This document shows positions 54,954-64,000 of a stretch of 64,000 nucleotides of DNA, piece after piece; the first letter of the stretch is position 1, and the number at the start of each line of letters is the position of its first letter. The position numbers were made by a program, and so were the translations under genes. Source of the DNA: Wenyingzhuangia heitensis (GTDB lineage Bacteria; Bacteroidota; Bacteroidia; Flavobacteriales; Flavobacteriaceae); the NCBI RefSeq assembly GCF_011762155.1, contig NZ_JAASQL010000003.1:1-64000 (forward strand), read 5' to 3'. The notes under the pieces are model-generated. The model was not told where the DNA came from. It made no database searches and saw nothing but the letters and a program-made list of their open reading frames with translations.

Positions 54954-57209
54954 TTATTTAGTTTGTGTTTGTTTGTAATGATAAGCTCCTTGCCAATGGT
55001 AAGTCTTATCCTTAATTTTTAATGTGTGTTCTGTTTCTTTACTTGTTTTTTGGTTGGCAATAATCAACAAATTAGTAGCTTCATTTTTCACCTTAAAACT
55101 TATAGCTGTATAAGCTTCTGAATCTGCAATCACTTCTAAATCTGACACATGACTTTTAGAATCTACCGAAAATTCTGACACATAACTATAGCTTCCGTGC
55201 GGTTCTATAATAGAAGCAAAAGTAGTTGATGCTGTATTTTTTCTTCTGATCATAAACCCAGCATCTCTTCTTAAATTAAATTCAGAATCATTAGCTCCAA
55301 TTCTTGTAAACAATAATTCATCATTGTTGTTTGTAGTAGCCGTAATAGTATAAAACTTACTTTGGTTTAAAAAAGATACTTTACTGTTATAAGAGCTTGG
55401 TTTTCCTGTTCCTTCTAACCAAAGATGTTGATATCCATTTTTAGCTCCTAAAGGTTTTAATACTTGGGGTAGGTTGTATTTAAAATTGGTACTGATGATT
55501 TGTCCTTTAAAATAAACAGGTAAATCATATTGATTTTTTTCTTTAGAAACCACCTTCATCACATCAATCACCAAAGGTTTTGCTATACCAAGTACTTTAA
55601 CAATAGCCATGGTTCTTTGTAATAACGTGTTTGAATATGCGTTAGATTCCTTGGCACTTATTATTTGCAAATTAGGATTTGTATCTTCATAAAAAACTAA
55701 ATCTGAATGATGCTTGCTTCCTATTTCATATTTACCGTTAAAGTGAGATGTTTCGTTTTGGGTAATGGTATTGTGTGCAATACTTTGTTTTGCCCAAGTC
55801 TTGTTTTCTTTTAAATAATTTCCTCCTCCTTTTTGTTCAATATTTACAAATCTTGCCAATCCATAATCTTGAATAATCTCAGTTCCTTTTTCGTATAATG
55901 AATAAGAAAGCTTATCATAATGTCCGTGACTAGAACCTTGAGCAGAGTACTTAAACACCAATGTTAGATCTTCATTTCCGGATCGTAACACTCCAACCCC
56001 ACCTTGTTGTCCATCAGGTCCATCTGATAAATTGATAGATTTTTTTTTAAAATGAACTGCCTTATGATCTCTAATAGCCATTGCGGTTTCTAAACCTGCA
56101 TCACTTAAGACAACTTTGTTTTGTTTTTGGGCAATACTTAATAATTGTGGGTTTAATCCTCCGTAATAATAAGCAACATCTACTGCTGTAACCAACTCTC
56201 TAGAATAATAAGACATTCCTTTTTGTCCATCATTCAAAGGAAAGAATTCTCCTTTGGCATTGGTTAAATTTAAAAGTGCATTTACAGAATTAAGCAACAC
56301 TTTATTTTTGTACTCAAATATTTTTAAATCTGGCTTTACATTGGCCAAGGCTTCTGCAAAAACCAAAAACGGATACATGGCATAACGTTGGTAATAGGGA
56401 CCTTCTGTGTAATAGCCATCAGGAGAAAAAGGTTCGTCTATATTGGCTAAAAAACCTGCTTTTTGTCCTACCGTTTTTATAAAACCACCATCATTATCTT
56501 TGGCTCCTATAGCCAATCCATCGTCTTTAATTCCGTACAAAGCTCGGCTGATTAATTCTTTGTCATTCATAACCAAACCTAACATTCCTACAGCTGCATT
56601 TCCCCAAGTACTATGGTTGTGCACTCTATTAAAAAACTGTGGATTTTCTACAGAAATATAATCCGCAAAAGGTCTTAATAAATTCTTTTCTAATTTTTTG
56701 CGTTCTTTTTTAGACAACCAATCGTATACACAATCATATGCTTGACTCACATATACCAACCAATTAGAATCATTTAAACATTGCCAAAATAATTTTCCTC
56801 TAGCATAAGATCTTGTTTGCGGATGCGGTGGTAAGTCTTTGTACATTTTTTCATACTGAAACAACATATCTCTTACATAAATGGCATATTTTTCATCTTG
56901 CAAAACCTGAAACAAAACTCCTGCTTTTTGCAACATTAAAAAGTTTCTTTTGTGTTTTTCATGTGTGTATCCTCCAGAGTAATCTTTAGGAATAGGTGTA
57001 TCTATTCCCAGCTCAATTTCCGCATCCACCTCCGCTTTTACCAAAGCTACCGTTTTATCAAAAAGAGGTACATTCCCTAGTTCTTTTCTAATTTTTTGAA
57101 CTCCAGATTTTGTTAAAATTAAACTAGGATGTTCTTGAGCTTTTAGGTTTTGTACTCCTAAAAAGCTGATAAAAACTAGCATTAAAATTATGTTGTACTT
57201 CAATTTCAT
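54954..57209 (-). CDS. PL17-family oligoalginate lyase (heparinase II/III-like)
   Basis: 751 residues. Signal peptide 1-24 (ends LKAQ). An alpha/alpha toroid domain (about 40-400) with FNRVHNHSTWGNAAVGMLGLV and the hallmark SPDGYYTEGPYYQRYAMYPFLVFAEAL is followed by a beta-sheet heparinase II/III domain with SSHGHYDKLSYSLYEKG and SIAHNTITQNETSHFNGKY. PL17 enzymes release unsaturated monomers from the ends of alginate oligomers. It sits 22 bp after the PL6 gene. Confidence 0.94.
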   Translation of the reverse strand: MKLKYNIILMLVFISFLGVQNLKAQEHPSLILTKSGVQKIRKELGNVPLFDKTVALVKAEVDAEIELGIDTPIPKDYSGGYTHEKHKRNFLMLQKAGVLFQVLQDEKYAIYVRDMLFQYEKMYKDLPPHPQTRSYARGKLFWQCLNDSNWLVYVSQAYDCVYDWLSKKERKKLEKNLLRPFADYISVENPQFFNRVHNHSTWGNAAVGMLGLVMNDKELISRALYGIKDDGLAIGAKDNDGGFIKTVGQKAGFLANIDEPFSPDGYYTEGPYYQRYAMYPFLVFAEALANVKPDLKIFEYKNKVLLNSVNALLNLTNAKGEFFPLNDGQKGMSYYSRELVTAVDVAYYYGGLNPQLLSIAQKQNKVVLSDAGLETAMAIRDHKAVHFKKKSINLSDGPDGQQGGVGVLRSGNEDLTLVFKYSAQGSSHGHYDKLSYSLYEKGTEIIQDYGLARFVNIEQKGGGNYLKENKTWAKQSIAHNTITQNETSHFNGKYEIGSKHHSDLVFYEDTNPNLQIISAKESNAYSNTLLQRTMAIVKVLGIAKPLVIDVMKVVSKEKNQYDLPVYFKGQIISTNFKYNLPQVLKPLGAKNGYQHLWLEGTGKPSSYNSKVSFLNQSKFYTITATTNNNDELLFTRIGANDSEFNLRRDAGFMIRRKNTASTTFASIIEPHGSYSYVSEFSVDSKSHVSDLEVIADSEAYTAISFKVKNEATNLLIIANQKTSKETEHTLKIKDKTYHWQGAYHYKQTQTK

Positions 57210-57231
57210 ACTTATTGATTTTATCTATTAA

Positions 57232-59556
57232 TTACTTAGTAATTCCTAAATCTTTATGATCTGTTCCCTTATTTTTTAATGCTGATGTTGATGACAAGGC
57301 ATAATCTTCTGTAAATTTAGGATCTAATTTCCATATGTTTTTCACCTTGTATTTTTGATCCCCCGTAATGGTTAAGTCCCCAGATTTGTAAAAGTTATTG
57401 TTATAAACTTCTACCACAGGCTCTCCTACCACCAAGTACATATCTATTCCTTTACTATTCTTAAATATATTGTTTTTTAGCTGTGCTTTTTGTACTCCAT
57501 ATAAAGTTATCGCAGATTTAGCTTTGTTTCTTTTGTTGTTTCCTACATTGTCAAAAACTGAATTTTCTAACTCTAAAAAAGGACCGTACGTACTTTCATC
57601 TGTTCCTCCTCTGTAAAGATTTAAAACTGTACAACCTACATTTTTGTATAAGTTGTTTTTTAGAATTACATATTCTGCATTGTAAATTCCAATGTCATCA
57701 ATCTCTTTATCTAAAGCCATTACAGAACCCGTTACATTGTTAAATTTAGAGTTGGTAATACTAATGGTATCTGCAAAGGTGTTTTTGTAAACTTTAATCG
57801 CATCAAAAGCATAATTAATGTCTAGATTTACAAAATCACAAGCATCAACCAACAATTTGTAATTGGTATTCATAGAATATTTACTGGTAGAAATAACAGC
57901 ATTACCGGTATCGTCTGGAGATTTTTTTCCATCAATTTTTAACCCTTGTAACTTTAAAGCTCCGTTATTTTCTATTTGGAATAAATTCTTTTTTTCAAAT
58001 AAAAGCAAAGGTTTTTTAGCTCCAGAAGACGTTACCGTAATAGGATGTTTTATAGACACAACCTTACTAACAACATACGTTTCGTTTTCATCCAATTCTA
58101 GCACATCACCAGCCTTACTATTTATAGTAGCTTCTATTAATGTGTTTAACCCTCCTTTTACCTTAATTGTTTTTCCTGATGAAAAAGCAACCTCTTTGTC
58201 CTTTTTAGGATACCAAGAAACTCCTGTTTCTGCTTTAGAAACCATTTCTTTAATAGTTGCTCCTACATTTAATGTAGTGTCTGTTGGAACCAAAAGACCT
58301 AATTTATTTTTAGTTAATGCTAATTTTTCTTTTCTAAAACCGCTTTTGCTTACAGGTTTAATATTTGGACTAAGGATGTTGTTTGTGAATGAAATTCCAC
58401 TAATATCATCATAAGCTGTAAATACATCGTCTTTATGTTCGTTGTAAAAAATATTGTTTAAAACCACCGAATTTTTTGGAACGGCACTTCTTTCTGCATC
58501 GCTACCTGCACACAATTGTACATTGTCACAATTGATAAACGTGTTGTTTGCCACTCTAGCATCTTTTACTTGGTGGTAACGATTTATTTTAGAGTTAGGC
58601 ACTCCGTTCATAATCACAAACGCTCCTCTAAATCTATTTCCTGTTAAACCAACAGCATAATTATTCACAACAGTTTGTTGTCCGTTAATTACTCTAATTC
58701 CACCTGTACAAGCTTTTCCATTACCAACAAACACATTTCCTTCTACCCAAGTTTCGTTACCATGTCTCATGGTTAAGGTACCTCTACACTCATAAAAAAC
58801 ATTGTTTCTGTATATATTCTGACAAGATTTGTTAGAAATATTTTCATGCTCTCCATTACATCTATCAAAATAATTATTTTCTACTACTGTTTTGGAGTTG
58901 GTTAACGAGTAATGACTTGTCCCAATACGTAAGGTTTCTCCTCCGTTAGCTCCTAAAACCGCTCTAGGCCCAAAATAATTATGATCTATTTTATGGTTGT
59001 TTTCTTGACTCTCTTTGCTATTTAAACGCACAATCATGGTTACACCTTTTGTGTTTTTCCCTTGTAAATGATTGTGATCTACTCTGTTATTTTTCCCGTA
59101 CAAAGCCAGCCAAGTTTCGGTATCGTGTCTTTCAGGATTGTTATAACTATCAATTACACATTCTGTTAATCTACAATTGTTAGCCAATGTTTTGCTGTCT
59201 TTTCTAAAAGATATTACCTCTGTTGTAGGTGTAAATCCGTTTTTAAAAACCAATCCTTTTACCACTAAATAACTTCCTGCAATTCTTAAATTAGAATTCC
59301 CCTCTAAGGTTACTTTTCCGTTTTCTTCTGCTTTTAAAACAATTGGATTTTCTGCTGTACCGTTCGCCTCAAACAACAATTCTGCATTGTTCCAAACTCC
59401 ATTAGCCAATACAATTTCATCACCAGGTTTAGCATTTGCAACTTTTTGATGAAATGCCTCTACAGTGCTTACGGCATTTATAGAATTTGATTTTTCTGAC
59501 TTACATGCTAGCAACAATAAACTAACTGATACTAAAAAATATTTAATTTTATACAT
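57232..59556 (-). CDS. PL6-family alginate lyase (chondroitinase B-like), lipoprotein
   Basis: About 774 residues from the ATG at 59556 (MYKIKYFLVSVSLLLLACK); the frame is open to a TTG at 59592, but that lies inside the operator. Lipobox LLLAC. A parallel beta helix of the PL6 type (VDHNHLQGKNTKGVTMIVRL, HKIDHNYFGPRAVLGANGGETLRIGTSHYSL, EHENISNKSCQNIYRNNVFYECRGTLTMRHG) holds the catalytic Lys/Arg region. A second beta helix (about 500-770) is fused behind it, which gives the two-domain layout of longer PL6 enzymes. Probably periplasm- or surface-facing. Confidence 0.93.
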   Translation of the reverse strand: MYKIKYFLVSVSLLLLACKSEKSNSINAVSTVEAFHQKVANAKPGDEIVLANGVWNNAELLFEANGTAENPIVLKAEENGKVTLEGNSNLRIAGSYLVVKGLVFKNGFTPTTEVISFRKDSKTLANNCRLTECVIDSYNNPERHDTETWLALYGKNNRVDHNHLQGKNTKGVTMIVRLNSKESQENNHKIDHNYFGPRAVLGANGGETLRIGTSHYSLTNSKTVVENNYFDRCNGEHENISNKSCQNIYRNNVFYECRGTLTMRHGNETWVEGNVFVGNGKACTGGIRVINGQQTVVNNYAVGLTGNRFRGAFVIMNGVPNSKINRYHQVKDARVANNTFINCDNVQLCAGSDAERSAVPKNSVVLNNIFYNEHKDDVFTAYDDISGISFTNNILSPNIKPVSKSGFRKEKLALTKNKLGLLVPTDTTLNVGATIKEMVSKAETGVSWYPKKDKEVAFSSGKTIKVKGGLNTLIEATINSKAGDVLELDENETYVVSKVVSIKHPITVTSSGAKKPLLLFEKKNLFQIENNGALKLQGLKIDGKKSPDDTGNAVISTSKYSMNTNYKLLVDACDFVNLDINYAFDAIKVYKNTFADTISITNSKFNNVTGSVMALDKEIDDIGIYNAEYVILKNNLYKNVGCTVLNLYRGGTDESTYGPFLELENSVFDNVGNNKRNKAKSAITLYGVQKAQLKNNIFKNSKGIDMYLVVGEPVVEVYNNNFYKSGDLTITGDQKYKVKNIWKLDPKFTEDYALSSTSALKNKGTDHKDLGITK

Positions 59557-59567
59557 AACAAGATTAA

Positions 59568-59597
59568 TTGGTTTACCAAATTGGTTTACCAAATATA
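59568..59597 (-). promoter_or_regulatory. Promoter and tandem candidate operators of the PL6-PL17-kdgF operon
   Basis: Two perfect TTGGTTTACCAA units (59568-59579 and 59581-59592), 13 bp apart start to start, with a minus-strand -7 box TATATTTG (59597-59590) overlapping the second. The ATG follows only 12 bp after the first unit, so the leader is about 27 nt. No clear TTG is seen at -33. Confidence 0.72.
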
Positions 59598-59684
59598 TTT
59601 ATTTACTTTGATTAAAAAAAATATTATCCTGTAATTTATGAGAAAATCCTAATAAAACACCAAAAACCTTGAGTTATAAACAAA

Positions 59685-59715
59685 AAAGCCAAAGAAATTT
59701 CTTTGACTTTTTAAA
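59685..59715. terminator. Bidirectional terminator between cca and the alginate locus
   Basis: Palindromic stem CAAAGAAA / TTTCTTTG extended by AAAAAGC/GACTTTTT, with A and T runs on the two sides, 22 bp after the cca stop. Confidence 0.8.
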
Positions 59716-59736
59716 TACTATAAATATATAAGATTA

Positions 59737-61164
59737 CTAGACCTTAATTTGTAAACCTAGCTTTTCGCCTCTTTTGATCATTAGTTGATAAGCTTCTTGG
59801 TAATCATTAGGAATGACACCATCTAAAATAGACTCTTTTATATAGTCTTTAATCTGACCTATTTCTCTACAAGGTTTTAAATCAAAAGTTTTCATAATAA
59901 TTTCCCCTGTAATAGGTGGTTCAAAATTACGAACCTTATCCCTCTCTTCTACTTCTTTAATTTTTTCTCTAACAATTTTAAAGTTGTTATGGTATCTTTT
60001 AAACTTGTTTGGGTTTTTAGTCGTTATATCTGCCTCACACAACGTCATTAGACTTTCTATATCATCACCTGCATCAAATACCAATCTACGAATGGCAGAG
60101 TCCGTAACTTCTGATGCCAAAACAATAGGTCTAGAACTTAACAACACCATTTTTTGAACAAATTTCATTTTGTTATTTAAAGGTAATTTTAATCTCTTAA
60201 ATAATTTATAAACCATTTTAGATCCTACAAATTCGTGATTATGAAACGTCCACCCTACTTTTTTAGAAAAACGTTTTGTAGGTGCTTTACCAATATCGTG
60301 TAACAACGCAGCCCAACGTAACCAAACATCTTCTGTGTTTTCAGAAATATTATCTACCACCTCTAACGTATGGTAAAAATTATCTTTGTGTTTTTGTCCT
60401 TCTACCTCTTGTACTCCCTTTAAATCGGTTAATTCTGGCAATATTTGTTGTAACAAACCTGTTTGTTCTAAATGTAAAAAACCAATGGATGGAACTGGAG
60501 CTTCTAATATCTTATTCACCTCAACCATAACTCTTTCTCGGGTAATGATTTTTAATCGCTCTTGATTTTTTAAAATAGCTTCTAAAGATTCTTTTTCTAT
60601 TTCAAAATTTAACTGAGTCGCAAAACGAATGGCACGCATCATTCTTAAAGGATCATCAGAATAAGTAATGTCTGGATCTAAAGGAGTTCTAATAATTTTA
60701 GCTTGTAAGTCTGCTACTCCATCAAAAGGATCTAACAAAGCTCCTAAACTATTTTCATTTAAAGAAATAGCCAATGCGTTAATGGTAAAATCTCTTCGGT
60801 TCTGGTCGTCTTTTAAAGTCCCTTCTTCTACTTGTGGATTTCTACTATCTTCAGAATATGATTCTTTTCTAGCCCCTACAAATTCAATTTCTATGTCTTG
60901 ATACCTTAACATAGCGGTACCATAGGTTTTAAAAACCTGAACTTTAGGTTTGTTTGGTAACAATTCTGCTACTTTTAAAGCTAAATCAATTCCGCTACCA
61001 ATCGCAACTACATCAATATCTTTTGCTGTACCACGTTCTAAAACAAAATCACGTACAAAACCGCCAATCACATATGCATCTACGCTTAAATTTTTGGCTG
61101 CTTGAGTAATGTATTCAAAAACGGAATGTTGAATGGCTTGGGTATAATTCTCTAAAATTCGCAT
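59737..61164 (-). CDS. CCA tRNA nucleotidyltransferase / poly(A) polymerase family with HD domain
   Basis: 475 residues. Class II nucleotidyltransferase head: VIGGFVRDFVLERGTAKDIDVVAIG with both catalytic Asp, then RRDFTINALAISL, DDPLRMMRAIRFATQL, and an HD domain with LLHDIGKAPT and FHNHEFVG. It adds or repairs the CCA end of tRNA. The tRNA-Ser in this window lacks an encoded CCA, so such an enzyme is needed. The ATG overlaps the upstream gene's stop by one base (TAATG). Confidence 0.93.
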   Translation of the reverse strand: MRILENYTQAIQHSVFEYITQAAKNLSVDAYVIGGFVRDFVLERGTAKDIDVVAIGSGIDLALKVAELLPNKPKVQVFKTYGTAMLRYQDIEIEFVGARKESYSEDSRNPQVEEGTLKDDQNRRDFTINALAISLNENSLGALLDPFDGVADLQAKIIRTPLDPDITYSDDPLRMMRAIRFATQLNFEIEKESLEAILKNQERLKIITRERVMVEVNKILEAPVPSIGFLHLEQTGLLQQILPELTDLKGVQEVEGQKHKDNFYHTLEVVDNISENTEDVWLRWAALLHDIGKAPTKRFSKKVGWTFHNHEFVGSKMVYKLFKRLKLPLNNKMKFVQKMVLLSSRPIVLASEVTDSAIRRLVFDAGDDIESLMTLCEADITTKNPNKFKRYHNNFKIVREKIKEVEERDKVRNFEPPITGEIIMKTFDLKPCREIGQIKDYIKESILDGVIPNDYQEAYQLMIKRGEKLGLQIKV

Positions 61165-61697
61165 TAAGGTCTTATTACGGTTACCTGATTTTGATTTGTG
61201 ACCTTGATAATGGTCGAGGATTTTTCACAAATTTTATCGTGGTGCAAATCTACTACATAATCTACTGCATTCAAAATAGCTGGGTTTATTTCCGAAAACT
61301 GTTTTGGTGTAGCTTCTCCACTAATATTTGCTGAGGTAGAGATAATAGGCTTTCCATAGTTGCGAATCATTTCTTTACAAAATGTATCCGAAGCTATTCT
61401 TATAGCGATAGTATTATCTTTTCCTATGGCATTTTTTGCTAAACCAACGGGATTGTCATAAACGATAGTTGTTGGATTTGTTGCTTTTTTTAATATTTCT
61501 ATAGCTTTTAAAGGAACTTTAGCAACATATTGCTGTAACATTTCTAAAGAATCTACTAATACAACTAAACTCTTAGCTTCTTCTCTATTTTTAATTTTAT
61601 AAATTTTAGTTACTAAAATTTCATTTGTAGCATCACAACCAATTCCCCAAACGGTATCTGTTGGGTATAAAATTGTTTTATTTTTTATAAATCCCAC
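61164..61697 (-). CDS. Sua5/YciO/YrdC-type threonylcarbamoyl-AMP synthase
   Basis: 177 residues, starting with GTG at 61697. The YrdC-type nucleotide-binding fold is marked by LYPTDTVWGIGCDATNE and ISTSANISGEATPKQF. It makes threonylcarbamoyl-AMP for the t6A modification of tRNA. The short length lacks the C-terminal Sua5 domain. It is coupled to the cca gene by a 1 bp overlap. Confidence 0.9.
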   Translation of the reverse strand: MGFIKNKTILYPTDTVWGIGCDATNEILVTKIYKIKNREEAKSLVVLVDSLEMLQQYVAKVPLKAIEILKKATNPTTIVYDNPVGLAKNAIGKDNTIAIRIASDTFCKEMIRNYGKPIISTSANISGEATPKQFSEINPAILNAVDYVVDLHHDKICEKSSTIIKVTNQNQVTVIRP

Positions 61698-61713
61698 AAC
61701 TATATTAATAATC

Positions 61714-63552
61714 TTAATTTAAAATATCTAAAGATTGTAAACTAACTAGTTTAGAATACATTCCTCCCATTGCTATTAAATCTTGGTGGGTTCCTTGTTC
61801 TACAATTCTACCCTTTTTCATGACTACAATTAAGTCTGCATTTTTTACGGTAGACAATCTATGTGCAATAACAATAGATGTTTTATTATTCATCATTTTT
61901 TCTAAAGCATCTTGTACTACTTTTTCAGATTCAGTATCTAAAGCAGAAGTGGCTTCATCTAAAATCATAATAGGAGGGTTTTTTAGAACCGCTCTTGCAA
62001 TGGCAACTCTTTGACGTTGTCCACCTGAAAGTGAATTCCCTCCATCTCCTACATTACTTTGATATCCTTTTTCAAATTCTGTAATAAAGTTGTGAGCATT
62101 TGCAATTTTTGCAGCTCTTACCACATCTTCTTGAGAAGCTTCATCTACACCCAATGATATATTATTTGATATAGTATCGTTAAATAGTATTGAATCTTGT
62201 GCTACAATTCCCATTTGACTTCTTAAAGACTTTGTGGTAACTTCTTTAATATCTAAACCATCAAATGTAATTCTACCTTCATTCACATCATAAAACCTAG
62301 TTACTAAATTTGCCAATGTAGATTTACCACTACCAGACTCTCCTACCAAAGCTATTGTTTTTCCTTTAGGAACGGTTAAATTAAAATCTCTTAGTACATA
62401 TTCATTATCATATTTAAAAGAGACATTTTCAAATCTAATTTCTTTATTAAATCCATCAATCACTTTGGCTCCTTCTTTATCTTTTAATGGGTTTAAAGCA
62501 TCCAGAATAAAACGTACTCTTTCAGAAGCAGCATTTCCTCCTTGAATTGCGTGACTTGCTTTTGCCATAGCTTTTGCTGGCGTTAAAATTTGATAAGCCA
62601 GCCCCATATAAGTAATGAATGCTCCACCAGTCAAACTCTCTTCTACTAACACTAAAGTTCCTCCATAAACAAATAAAATAGAGATTGTAAAAACTCCTAA
62701 AAATTCACTCAGTGGCCCTGCCATAGCCATTCTAGCACCAATTACATTATTCATATAATTAATCTGTTCCGCTTGTTTGCTAAATTTATTTTTAAAAAAA
62801 GTTTCTGCTGTAAAGTTTTTAATAATCTTTATTCCCCCAAGTGTTTCTTCTATTTTAGAAAGTAAATTTCCTTCCATAGCAAAAATATCACCAGAAATAC
62901 TCTTTATCGTTCTACCTAATCTTGATATTAACAAACCAGCTATTGGTAGGAATACTAACACAAAAATGGTTAACTTCCAACTAATCCATAGCATTGCTCC
63001 TAAAGTAAATAACAATGTTAAAGGCTCTCTACCAATCATCATAATTGCATTCATAAATGATGTCTTAATGGTCGTAATATCAGCTGTCATTCTAGATATT
63101 AAGTCCCCTTTTTTCTCTCCTGAAAAGAAAGAAACATTTAAAGAAGTAACTTTATTATAAACATCATTCCTTAAATCTTTTAAAACTCCATTATTTAAAT
63201 AGGTCATATAGACCATAGATAAGTATGCAAATAAATTCTTTAAAAAGAAGGCTATGATCATAAAAATCATCATCCAAATTAAAGTACTAAAAGCTCCTTT
63301 TTCTTGCGTATTTGTTGTTATAAAATAATTAAGAAAATCTTCTAAACTATCTTTATTTAAGCTACTAAAACCAGTAAAAACAGGTTTTTCATACACTTTT
63401 TCTGATTCTTTAAAAAGTACATTCATAACTGGCATTAGAGACAACATAGACAATGCCGAAAAAAAGGAGTATAAAAAGTTAAAGAAAATACTTGAGAAAA
63501 AATTTAGCTTATAAGGAGCCAAGTATTTAAAAAAATGCTTTAGGTTATTCAT
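61714..63552 (-). CDS. MsbA-like ABC transporter, fused permease and ATPase
   Basis: 612 residues. The N-terminal membrane domain has six helices (about 15-320), the C-terminal ATPase has Walker A GESGSGKST (about residue 397), Q-loop MGIVAQDS, signature LSGGQRQRVAIARA and Walker B IMILDEATSALD. Homologues flip lipid A core or other lipids across the inner membrane. Substrate unproven. Single gene, 16 bp upstream of the Sua5-type gene, so it may be the first gene of the Sua5-cca operon. Confidence 0.88.
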   Translation of the reverse strand: MNNLKHFFKYLAPYKLNFFSSIFFNFLYSFFSALSMLSLMPVMNVLFKESEKVYEKPVFTGFSSLNKDSLEDFLNYFITTNTQEKGAFSTLIWMMIFMIIAFFLKNLFAYLSMVYMTYLNNGVLKDLRNDVYNKVTSLNVSFFSGEKKGDLISRMTADITTIKTSFMNAIMMIGREPLTLLFTLGAMLWISWKLTIFVLVFLPIAGLLISRLGRTIKSISGDIFAMEGNLLSKIEETLGGIKIIKNFTAETFFKNKFSKQAEQINYMNNVIGARMAMAGPLSEFLGVFTISILFVYGGTLVLVEESLTGGAFITYMGLAYQILTPAKAMAKASHAIQGGNAASERVRFILDALNPLKDKEGAKVIDGFNKEIRFENVSFKYDNEYVLRDFNLTVPKGKTIALVGESGSGKSTLANLVTRFYDVNEGRITFDGLDIKEVTTKSLRSQMGIVAQDSILFNDTISNNISLGVDEASQEDVVRAAKIANAHNFITEFEKGYQSNVGDGGNSLSGGQRQRVAIARAVLKNPPIMILDEATSALDTESEKVVQDALEKMMNNKTSIVIAHRLSTVKNADLIVVMKKGRIVEQGTHQDLIAMGGMYSKLVSLQSLDILN

Positions 63553-63753
63553 TTAAATTAATTTGTTAATGCAAATTTATATATTTTATAATTGTAACTA
63601 GCCTTAATTTTATCTTAAAACTTTAAAACTATAAAGCAAACCTTCAAAATATATCCGTTATTTTAGCTTTTCTAAATCAACTTTAAATAAAAAAATAATA
63701 TGTTTAGTTTAATAAAACATATATAAATTTATTTTTAGTTTTAAAAAAGTAGT

Positions 63754-64000
63754 ATGAAGATTTTATTTTTAACTGATATTTATAAACATCCTGTAGATCA
63801 TTTGCCTACAAACCACGATTGGTTAGCTAATTTATGGTTTTCGAATAAAAAATATACCATTACTAAAATAAACGATATTCTAAAACCGAACGAGTCTAAT
63901 ATAGGACCAGAACTCCCAAAGAAACCCTATACTTCCGTACTAAAAAACTCTTCTATTACTAAAATAACTAATTATTTAAAAGAAACAATCCCCTCTTTTG
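63754..64000 (+). CDS. Unidentified protein, N-terminal part only
   Basis: It starts at ATG 63754 (MKILFLTDIYKHPVDHLPTN) and runs off the right edge with about 82 codons. No signal peptide. The opening hydrophobic strand MKILFLTDI is common at the start of Rossmann-like enzymes such as glycosyltransferases, but the rest (NHDWLANLWFSNKKYTI, KPNESNIGPELPKKPY) matches nothing I know. It is divergent from the MsbA-like gene. Confidence 0.6.
   Translation, partial: MKILFLTDIYKHPVDHLPTNHDWLANLWFSNKKYTITKINDILKPNESNIGPELPKKPYTSVLKNSSITKITNYLKETIPSF

Noticed and set aside
57863-58414. A 183-codon plus-strand frame opposite the PL6 gene
   Set aside because: It is a shadow of a clearly coding frame on the minus strand.
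59568-59592. The repeated TTGGTTTACCAA units as a CRISPR-like array
   Set aside because: There are only two units per site with a one-base gap, they overlap promoters, and no cas genes are present.

Overview
The window looks like a chromosomal piece of a marine member of the family Flavobacteriaceae (phylum Bacteroidota). The DNA is AT-rich. Promoters follow the Bacteroidota pattern TTG-N18-20-TAnnTTTG rather than the E. coli pattern. Shine-Dalgarno sequences are not evident. There is a SusC/SusD polysaccharide utilization locus, a mevalonate pathway instead of MEP genes, and a cluster of three SurA-type genes. I cannot name the genus from sequence alone.

Layout. 1-1900: the end of an RND/HlyD-type adaptor lipoprotein gene and a two-gene operon of a tiny membrane protein and an ABC ATPase. 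2008-6600: an insertion-sequence cluster made of a complete IS3-family element with 36-37 bp terminal inverted repeats, a TlpA-like thioredoxin, a decayed second IS3 element and an ISL3/ISAon1-type element, ending beside tRNA-Ser(UGA). 7059-14308: a signalling cluster of a receiver-only regulator, a membrane HEAT-like protein, a family-2 glycosyltransferase that lacks most catalytic residues, and a 1444-residue hybrid histidine kinase. 14457-42784: mostly housekeeping genes (guaC, a UDG, accA, an RluB-type pseudouridine synthase, a mevalonate-pathway pair with a UbiA-type prenyltransferase, surA-like genes, recQ, fmt, HU, an M42 peptidase, fbp). Among them is a KirBac potassium channel gene split by an in-frame stop. 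42875-59600: a complete alginate utilization locus. 59737-64000: cca, a Sua5-type gene, an MsbA-like exporter and the start of an unidentified gene.

How the alginate locus fits together (function from family knowledge, arrangement seen here). PL7 lyases at the cell surface cut alginate. The PKD protein and SusD bind it, and the SusC TonB-dependent receptor imports oligomers. PL6 and PL17 lyases reduce them to unsaturated monomers, and KdgF speeds their conversion to DEH. The MFS transporter probably carries monomers across the inner membrane, and one or both SDR enzymes reduce DEH to KDG. The KDG kinase and aldolase are not in this window. A FadR/GntR regulator sits inside the locus. A tandem inverted repeat, TTGGT-NN-ACCAA with a 13 bp period, lies before the regulator, before susC and before the PL6 operon, and is the obvious candidate operator. 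The susC leader is about 310 nt long and carries, on the opposite strand, a promoter-like box and a strong intrinsic terminator. This looks like a DonS-like antisense small RNA and is the most interesting possibly undescribed element in the window.
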